Positions 22,501 through 33,885 of a DNA stretch of 64,000 bases are shown piece after piece. The stretch is from Rhizaria sp. SCN 62-66 (lineage: Eukaryota > Rhizaria, unplaced). A program made the translations under genes and the position numbers. Under the pieces are notes generated by a model. It made no database searches. It was not told where the DNA came from and saw only the letters and a program-made list of their open reading frames with translations. Position 1 is the stretch's first letter; each line of letters starts with the position of its first letter. The stretch covers positions 44,182-108,181 of the forward strand of contig MEDY01000056.1 in the NCBI GenBank assembly GCA_001724265.1, given 5' to 3'.

Positions 22501-25500
22501 GCGAGACGACTGATGCGAATACGGGTGTCAATAACAGGCAAGCGCAAGGAGAGCTGGTGACGTATGTCAAGGCGTTGGCGACCGGCGCTGGTGCTGGCGT
22601 TGACGAGTCGTTGTACCAACAATACGTGCTCAAGCATCAGATTAAGCAGAAGCAACTGAAGTCTCCGACGGAGTCTCTCGGCGAAAAGAAGGACGGTGAC
22701 AGTACGAATGGCAAAGATGTTGTTGACGGTGAGCAGAGCGAAACATCAACTGCAGCTCTCAGTGACGCTGAGGACGATGATGCTGCGATCCACGGTATGC
22801 GCGTGATTATCGTTGCGTCCGCCCCCAAGGCGCTGCCGCCGGCGCGCAAACTGCAGTCGGTTTGGCGCAAGCACGCGCGCGACATCAACAAGGGTCTCAA
22901 GATTCCCGCCAACGACAATGTGGACAACGCTGAAGCGGATGCGGGTAACGACACGGCTGTCGAGGCATACAAGAGTGTTGAGGCCACATCTTACGCTAAA
23001 CACCTGGCCGCGTTCGAGGCTGCATTTGGCTCTTCCGAGGCTGTCGTTGCTGGACGCGTGACGTCGCGCCCCGTGCGGTTGCTGTCTGCTCACGGTGTCG
23101 TCATCACGGTTCCCCCGCCGCCCCCAGTGTGCTCTGAGCCGCGCGCGCGCAGTGGGTTCTTGCCTCTGATTCCAGCGCTTGACAACGCCGCTGTCGCTGG
23201 CGACGATGTCGCTGACGATGAGGGCGGCTACGAAGATGAAGTCGCTGAGAATAACCTCGTGGGCTCTGACAACAACACAGCGCAGACGAAGCGCTCCCCG
23301 AAGGGCGCTGACGGCGTTCAGTCTCACACGTCGCCGATCTTGTTTCGGCGCGCGCTCACGACGACAACCACTCACCCTGTCTCTGCGTCCACCGCTGGCG
23401 CCGCCGCGGCCGCGCACGCGTTTGGCGGTGTGATCAGCGGCGACGACTCCGACTGGGAAGCCGGGTCCAACGCGTCTAGTCGCGCCTCTTCGCGCCCCGC
23501 CTCGGCCCGTGTCCGCAACGACGCGAACGGCGGCGAGCAGCACACCCGTGGTCGCAGGCGCAACCGCGACAGCGCGGCTGGCTCACGTTCCAGCTCCCGT
23601 CCCGCATCAGCCTCGGGGACGCGGTTTGACTCAGCCGCGGCCGCTGCTTCTGCTGGAACGTCCGCCAATGTTGCGCAGCCGCTCGCCCGCTCGCTCTCGC
23701 GCTCCCGCCGTAGCTCTGCTGCTGCGCCAGCCAGTGGCGCTGCCGCAGCCGCTGCTGGGGGTGATGTCCCGCGCGTCGCCCCGCTGCGCGGTCTCACTTA
23801 CCGCCCTGCATTTGCCGCGGATGATGCGTATTCATTGAACCTGTATGCGCTGGCACCGTGGCTGATGGGCCCGCCGCTGTTGCTCGGATCAGCGTTGTTG
23901 CGTCCTCGCGAGCTGCTGCTGCGTGGCGCACACTGTGAGCTGCCCATCGAGCTTGTGCCTGCTTCATCAAACTCCGGCTTTAGTGACGATGGTGTTGCTG
24001 CGCAAAGCGTCCTGAGTGGCATGCGTGTCGTGCTCACGGTCGCTGAGTCGAAGCCGTTCCCGAGGCCTGACAACTCGGACCTCGCTGCGCTGCCTGTCAT
24101 CCCGGCTACGTCTTCTGCCGAGTCATGGCCCACGAAGGAACCAGTTGCTGCGACTGCTGTCTCGACTCACGATGAAGCTGTGGGTGTATCATATAAGCCG
24201 GAACCTGTTTCAGTGGAAGTACATGACGCCAAGAACAGCGACAATGCAGAGAATGGTGAGACTATCACTCAAAGCAAAGCTGCCGAAGCTGTCACAGCTG
24301 AAGCTGAAGCTGCAGCTGAGGCCGAAGCTGCAGCTGCTGCTGAAGCTGCTGCGCTTGAAAAAGCTAAGCGTGAAGCCGCTGAAGCCAAGGCCGCCGCCAA
24401 CGCAAAGGCTGAAGCCGATGCAAAGGCTGAAGTCGATTCGAAGACTGCTGCAGCAGCTAAGGCAGCTAAGGCCATTGCTGCAGCTGCCGCACTTGTTTTG
24501 GCCCCCGCAGTTCCACCAGCGCCGCTGCCGAAGCAACCCGCATTCGCGTTCACACTTGCAGTCCCTGCCAATGACGTCATGGGTGTGGTTGGTAGTGACA
24601 AATGGCAGGTGACGATGTGGGCCCTTCCTCCGAACACCGACCGCGACAACTCCGGCGTTGCAAGCAAGAGGGCTGGTGGCGCTAGTCGAACTGGCGCAAT
24701 TTGCGTCGGATGCACTGAGCTCATCTCGCTGCACGCGGCTACTTCTAACAGCTCAGATGCAGTTGTGAACAAGGGTGTGTTCAGGCTGCCGATTACGCTC
24801 TCACGCTCTGCAGCGCGTGCTCGTCCGACGCGATTCGCCGTTGTTCTCACTCGCGCGCACCATACCGCACCGAACACTGCATGCGATGCGAACAGTGCGC
24901 CCACTATGACACGCGTCGGTTCGGCCGTGTTCGAAGTGAAGCCGTTGCTTCGTGGAGCACCCGCACTTGCACTGACCGTCACTGACCCTGCGACAGTTCT
25001 TACTACAGGCCATGGCGCTGTCGCGACTGTGACAGTCCGTGTCGCTCCGGTGCCGTCTCCGTTTGCGGTATGTGCGCACGTGCTTACAGCGCTTCGCATG
25101 GCCCGTACGGCCGCCGCAACGGATGCTGCTACTACAGCCTCTGCTCCTGCATCTAAGCCTGCTAACGAGGTAGAGGAGGAGGAGGAATCGGGTGTCAATG
25201 GCAAGCTTGCTAATGCCAACTCAACGTCTTCTTTGATTGAGTCTGAGCCTCTCGTCAACGCGACGGCTTCGACTGTGATTGTTCCTGCTGGATCTGATCT
25301 CTGGCGCACATTGGCTGCAGCTGCTGCGCCCGCTGCTGCTGCACGTGCTGCTGCTCAGAGCCGACTTATATTCCTCTCAGCAACGGCTAATATGCAAACG
25401 AGCGCTCGTGCTGACGGCGCGGACGATGCCAGCAGTGGCGTCCAAACGCCGATGTGGACGATGGCCGCATTTGGCTCCAGTGTCTGTAGCTGTGATGATA

Positions 25501-27794
25501 ATGACACTAATGTGGAGATCTACCGTGAACCTCGTTTGCTCGGTGTTACTGAGGTCACCGGCCCCGCCTCTGTCGACCCTGCTGCCACGCAGCATGACGC
25601 TGACTCGTTTACGGGACTTGCACTTCCCATCCAACGCGAGAACGCGCAGTCTGGCCAAATCGCGATTGCGGTGTATGACGTCGCGGCTGCGCTGAGCAGC
25701 GTTGACGCTGCCGCAGCTGCTGGCCCTGCACCTGTCACGACGGCGCCCGTTGCTTCCGGCCCCGCGCACCGCCGTGCGCTGATGTCGTCGCAGCGCTCGT
25801 CGACGCCTTCGCTGCCTCCGCGCCCCGACGGAGACGAGGAGGAGGAGGAGGAGGAGGAGGAGGAAGAGAACGACGACACTGCCTCGCGCCGCCGCCGCCG
25901 CCCGGCCCCGCCGACCACTGCCGCGCCCGCTGCGCCGCAGTGGCAGCGCCCCGCGGCGGCGTTGCTAGCGGCGGTCACTGTGCCACGTCATGCGGCGACA
26001 GCCCTTCCTCTGTGGTTCCCGCTCGCGGTGCCGCGCAAAGCCGGCGTCCCCCTGCCCTTTGAGTTGACTGGGGATGAGACTGATGCAGGATGTGTGTGGG
26101 CGGCTCTCGTGGCACACGCACCGCTACCAGCGCAAACTCTCGTTTCGCAGTCAGCTTTCCACTCGGACGATGTTTTTGTTGTTAACTCTGACGATTTGTC
26201 TGAGGAGAACGATCAATTTGTTCCCACTCCGTTCCCGCACGCAGCGCTGCTTGCCAGCCGTTCTTTTGACAGTGACAGTGGCGCGGTCAATGTGGAAACC
26301 ATCGCCCCGGTGTCGCTCACCCTCACGCTCGCTGCATCTGCTCCTGCGGGTGCTGGTGCTCCCGCCACGCTGACAGTCACTCCTGCAAGCTCCGAGCTTG
26401 CACGGGTCACCGCGCTCGCCGCCTCTCTTATGGCTGCAGTCGCTAACGCCAAGTCTGCCCCGACATCTGATACGAGCGCTGACTCAAGCTCAAGCGTGGG
26501 CTCTGCTTTTGACGCCGCGTTTTGGCGCGCTCTTCGCGCACCTGTTTCCCGTGCGCAAGTCTCTGCGGCCGTTACGGCGGCCGCCGCCGACGCTGCTGCA
26601 TGTGCGCGCGAGGCCGCAGACATTGCTGCGACGGTGCAGAGGTTGCGGAAGGAGGCAGCTGAGGCGCGCGAGCAGCTGCAGCGCGCCGAGCAAGAGGCGA
26701 ACGAGGAGCGGATGCGCGAGGAAGCGGAGGAAAACGACCGCATCGAGAAAGAGCGTATTGAGCAAGATCGCAATGAGCAGGAGCGTATTCAGCAGGAACT
26801 GATTGCGCAGGAGCAGAAAGAAGATAGCGAGAGGCTTGCGCTGGAAGAGAAAAAGCTTGAACAGACTCGTCTTACTGCGGAAGCGGAGGCTGAACGCGAG
26901 GATGCAAACACACCCGCGATGGCAGACGCTATCGAGGCAGAGGCCAAGTCTGATCATGTCGCAGCGGACAATGCAGGCTCTAACTATACTAATGCTGGGG
27001 CGGAGGCCCGTCCTGTCGAGTCGGAAGTTGTTCCAGCTCCTGACGCTAGTGCTCCCACTGGTGGCAACGCTGGGCAGCTTTCTGCTGACGCACTTGTGCC
27101 AGATGTCTCAGCTCACAATGATGCTGCCGCAGCCGCCGCTCCTGATGATACGGCACCAGCTGGTGATGCAGCCACTGTTCAGGAAGCTCCTGCTGCATCG
27201 GAAGCCGTGGTCGGCACACATGCTGCTGAGGCCACGGTTGTTGCTGAGGGTGATACCGCACCTGTCACGGCTGCTTCTGCCGAGCCCGTCACGACGCACG
27301 CGTATGCCCCCGACACCAACACAGACAATACCGACGCCGCAAAAGCGCCTCTCGATGTGCGCAGCGATGATAACGCAGCCTTTGTTGCGGTGGAAGATGG
27401 CGCACCCGCACTCGCGACGCCCACAATGACTCCTAGAGCGGGCGCTTCTGACGCGATTGCACCTGACTCGGCTGTTCCTGCTGCTGACGCGACAGAGGCA
27501 CCCGCTGCTGCAGTTGTTGCTGACGCCGAAGAGGCAGAAGAGGACGACGCATTTGTCGTGCACACCGCTGTTCCTGTCTTCCCTGAAAGCGATACTAACA
27601 CTGACAGCAGCAGCACGGGCGGCAACACTGCAACCGAGAGCGCAGCAGCGCCAGACGCAAGTGCTGATCTGCAGGGCTCTAAGCCCGCTTCTACGAACGC
27701 TGATGCAAGCGCTAGTTTACCCGCCGACGGAGCAATGTCTGCCCCGGGTCCCATTGCGACGATCGCGGAGGAAGAGTACGAAGATGATTTCTAA
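13548..27794 (+). CDS. 4,748-aa C2/IQ/coiled-coil protein; one in-frame UAG
   Basis: ATG at 13548 opens a frame reaching TAA at 27792, interrupted only by TAG at 17166 (residue 1207). After about 600 disordered residues comes a copine-type C2 domain in pieces: QLIRRVRVRVACASLP (from 642), then YENVAQTETYVPPGE (the TEV-like strand), NPAFEQCIEIVTC (from 857), and VGVLKLCVYDLADPRAV...TDGDFACWAKLTLPQLL (from 1114). Acidic and RS-rich inserts separate these; the largest is an Arg/Ser/Asp region at about 898-1083. Further beta-strand-like segments recur (for example VFVARVYAVPVGAVAEVGQI), perhaps divergent C2 units. An IQ motif VIQAALRGALARR (2935-2947) and a second IQ-like KLQSVWRKHARD (from 3101) suggest calmodulin or light-chain binding. 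A Lys/Ala/Glu coiled region (about 3590-3650) and a Glu-rich coiled coil (about 4348-4468) follow. I infer a Ca2+/membrane-linked scaffold. I saw no von Willebrand A domain, so it is not a true copine. Confidence 0.7.
17166..17168 (+). other. in-frame TAG read as sense
   Basis: The reading context is YGADAFE-[UAG]-DEDERDMLLLPVP. The frame is open 1,206 codons before and 3,541 after. Confidence 0.85.
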
Positions 27795-28142
27795 ACCAAA
27801 GGGTTCAACGCGAACGCAATGCATTACAAACTACAAACGTATTATTTAGTCTTACGAAATGTACATGAGTATTATATGATTTGAACTTGATACAAATACA
27901 CAATACATTCCCCAATTAATTTCAATCTACGCCGCAATAAGCTGTGTGTGGTGTGTACATTACTCTCAGACCGAAATATGTCACGTATCTGGAGCAATAA
28001 ACGGTGGTGTATTTTTCTCAATGAACGCCAAAATATGACCATCCTAACTTCCCCCAAGGCTCTAACATCATGAATTCGCTATATATTCTCTGGTCGCAAT
28101 TGTTGTTGCTGCTACAGAAGATTTTTCATGCATCGCTCTCAC
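27795..28142. other. convergent 3' intergenic region
   Basis: 348 AT-rich bp between two gene ends facing each other. An AATAAA at 27996-28001 may be the poly(A) signal of the plus-strand gene, about 200 bp after its stop. Nothing else is seen. Confidence 0.4.
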
Positions 28143-30926
28143 TCACATCGGTGCATCAACGTCCGCCGCACTGGCGCTCGCATGCGACCCTGATGCAGCG
28201 GCCATCGTCGGCACATCCGCAAGCCCGTCCTGCTGTCCGGCATAGTACCCCGCGCCGCTGTCGGTCGCCGCGAAGCCCTGGTGCACATGGTCGCCGCCCC
28301 AGCCCCCCGCGCTGCCGCCGGCGTCGCCCCCGTCGTAGCCTCCGTTGAAGTAGCCCTCGGGGGCCGTGGCACCCATGCCAGCGTGGCGCGCGTTGGCCTC
28401 CCTGCGCCTGCGCGCGTAGTAGTCAGTCTTAGTGGACTGGAGCTCCTGCTGCAGCCGCTGCATGTCTGCCTTGTACTCGTACACACGGTCCTGGAACACC
28501 TGCAACTCGTGCTTCATCGTCTTGTACTTGGCGCGCTTGTCCTGCAGTGTCTCGGCGTACAGACGCAGCTGCTCGGCGGCCTCGGAGCCCGGCTGACGCG
28601 CGAGGACCTTGCGGAGCTCGACGTACAGCTTCTCCTTTTCCTGCAGAGCCTTGTCGCGCGACTCGACCTCGGCACCCTTGGAGATGATGAGCGTCTGCAG
28701 ACGGCGGATGTACTTGATCATCTTGTACGTGTCTGCGTTGGTTGCCTTAAGCCTGCGCCAGCGGTGGATGTTCAGCGGACGCTTCATCTCCTCCTGCAGC
28801 GCGCGCACCTTGAGCCTTTCGTCCACCAGCGCCTGCTGTAAGTCAGAGACGGCCTGCTGTAGTTCGTTGAACTTGCCGTTGTCGCCCTGCACATCGTCCA
28901 GCGCGGCCTGTAGATCGTCGCGCGTCTGTGACAGCGCGCGCACAGCTTCAGCCTTGCCGTCGAAGAAGGCGCGCGACTTCTCCAACACGGAGTTCTGCAG
29001 CTTTAAGTGTTCGTAAAGCTGCGCGACCTCACCGTTGCGGCGCACGAGCTGCTGCGACAGCACAGCGTGCTCGGCAACGACGCTGTTGTGCTGCTTGAGC
29101 TGTGCGCGCAGCTCCTCGTCGGCCGCAGCGACGATGGTGGATAGTGAGCGCACCTGCTGCTCCTGCTCGCTGACAATGCCCTTCTTGGCAGTGATCTGTC
29201 CGTCGGCGCCGCGGTTGCGCTGCTCCAATAGCATGATCGAGTGGCGCACTTCCTTGCACTCGATGTGTTCGAGCAAGTACTGCTGCTGCTTCTCGCGCAC
29301 TTCGTCCTGCAGGCGTTTAATCAAAGCCGAAAGCTGCACCGCCTTGCCGCGGCAGAGCTTGATCTCGTCGCGCTTCTCCACTACGCGCTTCTGCAAGTGG
29401 GTGCGCTCGGTGACGGACTTCTCGATCATGGCCTGCTGCGAGTGTAGGCGCGTCTCATTCTCCACGAGTTGTTGCTGCAGCTGCGCGAGCTTGAGCTGCC
29501 GGTCCGCAAGCTCCTCCTCGGCACGCGCGCGCTGCATCTTGCGCGACAACAACGCTTCCTCGTGCTCGGCGCGGTCGCGGCGCAACGCCTCAGTCACGCG
29601 CGTAAGCGTGCGGATCGACGACAGATAGCCGTTGAGCTCGTTTTGCGCGTTGCTGAGCACGCTCTTGGCGGCGCGGATGGCGGCTTCGTTGAGGTGCGTC
29701 TTGTCGACGGACGCATTGTGTGCCTGTGAGAGCACCTCGCGCGCACGCACGTAGTTGTCCTTCTCCTTCTCGATTGCACGCAGCGACGAGCGCTTGCCTT
29801 CGCGGCCCTCGATCTGCGCCTTAAGCGACGCCACCTCACTTTCCCAAAACTTCTTCGTCTGCTCCGCGTCCGTCGCCTGCCCGGTGTACACGTCGACGGC
29901 GGCCGACATCTCCTCGAGCTTCGCCCGCGCCTCGGCCGCCGCGGACTGCGTCTTGCTGCACTCAGTGCGCGCCGCCAGCACTGCGCGCGCAACTTCCTCG
30001 CGAGCAGCATCTGTGCGCGCAAACTCGTCGTGCGCAACGACGACGCCCTTCTCCGTCGCCAGAGTCAAGTCGCGCAGCCGTAGCACTTCAGCCTTCTGCG
30101 CCTCCAGCACGATCTGCGTCTGCGCCAGCCGCTCGGCCGCGCGCTCGGCGTTCTTGCCCGCCGTCTCGCTCTGTGCGCGGCGCCCCTGTGCGGCATGATC
30201 GAGACGGACCTTCTCCGTCTTGAGCTCGAGCAACTTGCGCTCCAGGTCCTTGCGCCGCTGCGTCTCAGTCGCCGCGGCCACGGCGGCGGCCTGGAGCTTG
30301 CCGTCGAGTGCGTCGACGGCGGCCTGGGACTTCTTGCAAGTGGCGTCAACCTCGCCAAGCTGCTGCGCAAGCCCCATGTTGTGCTGCCGCACCTTCGTGA
30401 GGTCCTGGCGGTGGCGCGCGCACTGCTCGGCCAAAGTGCGGACCTCAGCCTCGAGCTTCGCCACCGCGGCGGCCTCCTCACCGACGCGGCCCTCGGGCTG
30501 GGCGCTGGGGCCCGCGGAAAGCCGTTCTGCGAGCTCGTCCATCGCGCGCTGCGCGGTCTTGACCTGGCCGCGGAGTCCGTGGAGCGTCTTGGCGAGCTCA
30601 TCCTTCTGCTGCTGGGATGTCGATATCTCCTGCTTAAGCGCGAGGCGACGCTTCTTGTCCGACTCGTGCAGACTCAGAAGTGAGTTGAGCTTCTGTGCAT
30701 CAAGACGAATCTGCTTAGAGAGAGACTTGCACTTGGCCACGAGCCTCTGTTCGCTCTCATGTGCCATGAGCAGCGCCTGTTGCAGCTTCGAATACTGGGC
30801 AACGAACACATCGAGAGACTCGCCTTGCGCCGAGACGTTGAGAGGCGCAAGAAGAGACTCATCAAAGCGTACATCGCGAGGCGTAAAAGAGCCAGCAGCC
30901 GAGTTGGTCACAGGACCACCCAGCGA
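28143..30926 (-). CDS. CFAP58: CFAP58 (CCDC147) axonemal coiled-coil protein
   Basis: CFAP58 is a conserved cilia/flagella-associated coiled-coil protein needed for axoneme assembly. About 925 residues (human about 870), almost all coiled coil, end in TGA. Family signatures are clear. Near the N-terminus, YSKLQQALLMAHESEQRLVA followed by KCKSL matches the RLxAKCxxL block. In the second half, LSQQLVRRNGEVAQLYEHLK is the LVRRNxExxxLYExxK block. Near the C-terminus come RPLNIHRWRRLKATNADTY, LQEKEKLYVELRKVLARQPG and SEAAEQLRLYAETL. A Gly-rich tail closes the protein. No ATG lies in frame before the conserved N-terminus; the frame is open upstream through GTG at 30911. A likely solution is a tiny first exon, ATG at 31061..31059 spliced to 30926, giving MSLGGPVTNSAAG. 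The first internal Met (30767) would remove 48 residues and cut close to the conserved block. Confidence 0.95.
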   Translation of the reverse strand, partial: SLGGPVTNSAAGSFTPRDVRFDESLLAPLNVSAQGESLDVFVAQYSKLQQALLMAHESEQRLVAKCKSLSKQIRLDAQKLNSLLSLHESDKKRRLALKQEISTSQQQKDELAKTLHGLRGQVKTAQRAMDELAERLSAGPSAQPEGRVGEEAAAVAKLEAEVRTLAEQCARHRQDLTKVRQHNMGLAQQLGEVDATCKKSQAAVDALDGKLQAAAVAAATETQRRKDLERKLLELKTEKVRLDHAAQGRRAQSETAGKNAERAAERLAQTQIVLEAQKAEVLRLRDLTLATEKGVVVAHDEFARTDAAREEVARAVLAARTECSKTQSAAAEARAKLEEMSAAVDVYTGQATDAEQTKKFWESEVASLKAQIEGREGKRSSLRAIEKEKDNYVRAREVLSQAHNASVDKTHLNEAAIRAAKSVLSNAQNELNGYLSSIRTLTRVTEALRRDRAEHEEALLSRKMQRARAEEELADRQLKLAQLQQQLVENETRLHSQQAMIEKSVTERTHLQKRVVEKRDEIKLCRGKAVQLSALIKRLQDEVREKQQQYLLEHIECKEVRHSIMLLEQRNRGADGQITAKKGIVSEQEQQVRSLSTIVAAADEELRAQLKQHNSVVAEHAVLSQQLVRRNGEVAQLYEHLKLQNSVLEKSRAFFDGKAEAVRALSQTRDDLQAALDDVQGDNGKFNELQQAVSDLQQALVDERLKVRALQEEMKRPLNIHRWRRLKATNADTYKMIKYIRRLQTLIISKGAEVESRDKALQEKEKLYVELRKVLARQPGSEAAEQLRLYAETLQDKRAKYKTMKHELQVFQDRVYEYKADMQRLQQELQSTKTDYYARRRREANARHAGMGATAPEGYFNGGYDGGDAGGSAGGWGGDHVHQGFAATDSGAGYYAGQQDGLADVPTMAAASGSHASASAADVDAPM

Positions 30927-31642
30927 CTACAGGTTGTTTGTTTGCAGGAAAGTCAGGGCAATAAGGGAGAGGTCAGTTGGGTGAGCGAGGAAAGAACCAC
31001 GGAGCGGCGGAGGAGAGTGGATAGCGGAGGTAAGTAAAGGTTAGAAACAAAGACGAACCATGTTACGGAGATGTTTAGGAATAGACCTGTGGCGTGGCCA
31101 CTCTCAGACGAATAGTCAGCGCTAGGAACGAGGGGTAGAGAGTATTGAGTGCTTGAAGAGCTTGGCTGTTGGATGGTCGAAAGATTTAAGAAGTAGCTTG
31201 TGAGGAATGATTTGATCGTCAATGTCAATTTGTCAAACAGCCTAATGTATAGCAGCAAGTATTTCATACTGCACAGCAATGGTATTCGTATTGGGCAGTT
31301 GCAATATAATCAGCAGTCAAGTTTACTGATGTGGCCTCGAAAGTAACCGTTTTTCTTTAGATACAGCTTTCTACTTCTTCGTTGCTCCGCGGTCGAAGAT
31401 AGGATCCAAGCCACTGATTTTTGAGCATGTACAACCTGGGGCAAAACTCATTGAAACGTGCATTCTCTGGATTATCCGTGTACTATCTGTCGTAAATGAT
31501 CATAATTTATTTTTAAATCATGTGTTCAGGACTCCTGGTTGCGCGCACACACTCTTCCGTAGAATCGTTACTCACTTGCTTTCTACCATCATCTCCTCAC
31601 GCTCTTTCTCGCTCGTGCGCTCTAAACCGCCCAGTTCTCCGC
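30927..31642. promoter_or_regulatory. divergent promoter region, with possible CFAP58 exon 1 and intron
   Basis: About 715 bp between CFAP58 (minus) and the gene at 31643 (plus). On the minus strand, ATG at 31061..31059 directly followed by GTTCGT, and CCTGTAG ending at 30927, could bound a 5' intron of CFAP58. The plus-strand end is pyrimidine-rich (31545-31642), like other leaders in this window. The middle is AT-rich with no other gene. Confidence 0.4.
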
Positions 31643-32768
31643 ATGTCTCATCGCAAGAGCTCTAATGTGAAGGAGTTCCGTCCGTCCCGCCGCGTCATTA
31701 ACTCCCGCGACAACTACAAGGACGGTGGTGACTATCTCCACCACGAGCATCTTCAGGGTGCTCCCCAGGTACGTCATTCAGCATCTCAGAACACCGTTCT
31801 CAAACGCATATCACTTGCACCACACCGTCATCACACTCCTTTGCCTACATTTTGACGTCTTGTTTCTATCTACCGCCCCTTTCACCCAGGCCGCCGTCGG
31901 CGTCCCCGAGCCGTACCGCCCCGCGCGCCGCGTACAGACGCAGTCTGAGCAGGTCGCGCAACGCCGCGCCGAGGAGGACTCCCGCGACGAGCGCACGCGC
32001 GCGCACAACACGGCCCGCGGCGAGCGTCTGCAGGAGATTACCACGCGCTCCAAGAACATTAACGGCTTTGGTGACGAGTACGTCCCGCAGCGCAAGGGTC
32101 CCGCGCAGGTGAGCAACAACTCAACGCTCGAGTTTGCTGACGGCGGCGCGGGCTCCGTCGCCCCCGTCGTGCCCTCGGCCGGCGGCGCCGAGGCTAACCG
32201 GCGTCTGATGTCCGGCCCCGCGCGCTTTTACGCCAAGTCCAACTCGCCTGACCGCGGCCGCGCCACGCGCCAGTACGACTCGTCCGTCGGCTATACGTCG
32301 TACGAGTACTCGGCCGCCTCGGCCGCGGCCGACGTCCCCACGGCCGCTGTCTCGGGCCCCCCCGCCGCGGGGCTTACCTCTGCCGCCGTCCACGCCCGCG
32401 GCCCCGCGAACGCCGCCGCTGGTTCCGGCTTCGGCTCTGGCGCTGGCGCTGGCGCTGGCCCCAGTGGGCTGTCGACGAGTGGACGCTTCTCCGCCGCCGC
32501 CGCCGCGCAGTCGCGTCCCTCGGGTGGCTTCATGCAGTACAACGAATCGGGCGTCTCCGACCAGCCCGTGAGCGCGCGCCGCCGCGGCGTTGGGGCGGGT
32601 GCCGGCTACACCGGCAACGGCAACATCCTGTCGCACCCGGAGGCAGTCCGCAGCAACGGCGGCGGCGATGTCCCCGCCGCCAAGGCCGCCGCCGCGCCCT
32701 ACGCCACCGGCGACGCCGTCAAGCAGCCATCCAACAAGGTCTACAGCGGCATTCAGCGTCCTTATTAA
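31643..32768 (+). CDS. unrecognised 334-aa protein, one intron
   Basis: ATG at 31643 lies after a CT-rich leader. Exon 1 is 31643-31768 (42 codons) and exon 2 is 31890-32768, ending in TAA, with a phase-0 intron (GTACGT donor, CCCAG acceptor). The N-terminal about 110 residues are basic and low in Ala: FRPSRRVINSRDNYKDGGDY, YRPARRVQTQSEQVAQRRAE, and ERLQEITTRSKNINGFGDEY before VPQRKGP. They may be conserved or helical. The rest (about 115-334) is Gly/Ala/Ser-rich and disordered, with short Tyr-containing motifs (YDSSVGYTSYEYS). I do not recognise the family. The intron and the compositional contrast between halves support a real gene. It is divergent from CFAP58, so co-expression with flagellar genes is possible but unproven. 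Confidence 0.75.
31769..31889 (+). other. intron
   Basis: GTACGT donor and ACCCAG acceptor, phase 0, 121 bp. Removal joins APQ to AAVGVPEPYRP in frame. Confidence 0.88.
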
Positions 32769-33885
32769 GCGGTTGGCTAGACACGCGAAGCTTGGCACCA
32801 GTTTGTGTCCATTAGGCTGCTTAGCTGAGTGTTGATTGTGTGCTATGTTGTCTGTTGTGCGCTGTCATGTGACCTGCTTTGGCCGCCGTCGGCACTGTAT
32901 GCCCTGTCACAATGACAGGGCATAGTCTGCATGTGCGCCTACGTTCGGGTGCGGGTGCATTTTGGAGCCAATGTCAATCCTCTCATTCTGTACTCGCGCT
33001 TCACGAAATGTAAAGCTCCTGGAAGCTTACACATCAGCTGACACGTGCATATTGGGTGATTTGGCGTGGCTTATGTGATAACCGCTATAATTAACTCTTT
33101 TTTATGTTTCTCTTTTTGTATCTCTCTTTTTTTTTTTTGCTCTGTTTTCTCTTACATTGTACTGTTTAGTATCTTCCCTTGTTCCGCTTGCTTTATGTCT
33201 GCCTGCTTTTGTTATTGTTTTTTGCTTCTGTGTCGTTTCATTTAATGGCATAGCTTGCGCGTCCGCTGTCACTCTGCCTAAATGAACAAATATCAGGGTG
33301 TTTTCTTGCCTTCTGCAAGACAATCTTGCAACGCAAACGCGAATGCTGTGCCTAACTGTTTGAGTGCACACTCTCGTGTCACTCATTCAACTTTGCTTCT
33401 CACGTCACCAGGATCTACTTCAGTATTAATAAACCGATTTTTTCATGCCACCGCATATATTCTGTGTTGAAACTCAAAATCACAGTCATATACCTTGATT
33501 TCGCTGCAGAGTCGGTAGTATTAATAAATATTGGCATTCGTTGCGACATCCCCTTTAAGCTGTCTGTCGGGCCGCGCACAAGATTCGCCGAGCCGATAAC
33601 GATCGAGTTATCTCATTATCAGATCCGTCAGCGAAACGTTATGGTCTTCTCCTAAGTTGCATATAGAGATTTCTTCGTGGTCATTAAAAAAAATCTTGAC
33701 AGGTATCTAACACGGCTCTTAAATCTTCCATTGTGCTCACCCCGCCACAAAGTAGGACCCTCCATCTTTCTGATCGCGCTTCCCGGCGGTCTACTCGTCA
33801 GCCCTAGTGTCAACCGTCTCGTTACACACTTATCACGCGCCTTAGCGCGGCTTTTCTACTCCACCGAGCCCGCGCTCTGTGTGTG
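32769..33885. other. 1.1-kb intergenic region
   Basis: Between the 31643-32768 gene and the giant DENN gene. It contains a perfect hairpin (32898-32924), a T-rich tract near 33105-33140 and AT-rich DNA. Short ORFs (for example around 33464-33655) are AT-rich and unlike neighbouring genes, so I do not call them. The last about 150 bp are the CT-rich leader of the DENN gene. Confidence 0.4.
32898..32924. repeat. perfect 12-bp inverted repeat (hairpin), probably in a 3' UTR
   Basis: The arms TATGCCCTGTCA and TGACAGGGCATA are exact complements around the 3-nt loop CAA. The element sits about 130 bp after the stop of the 31643-32768 gene. It could form an RNA hairpin in the 3' UTR or be a DNA palindrome. 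Confidence 0.85.
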
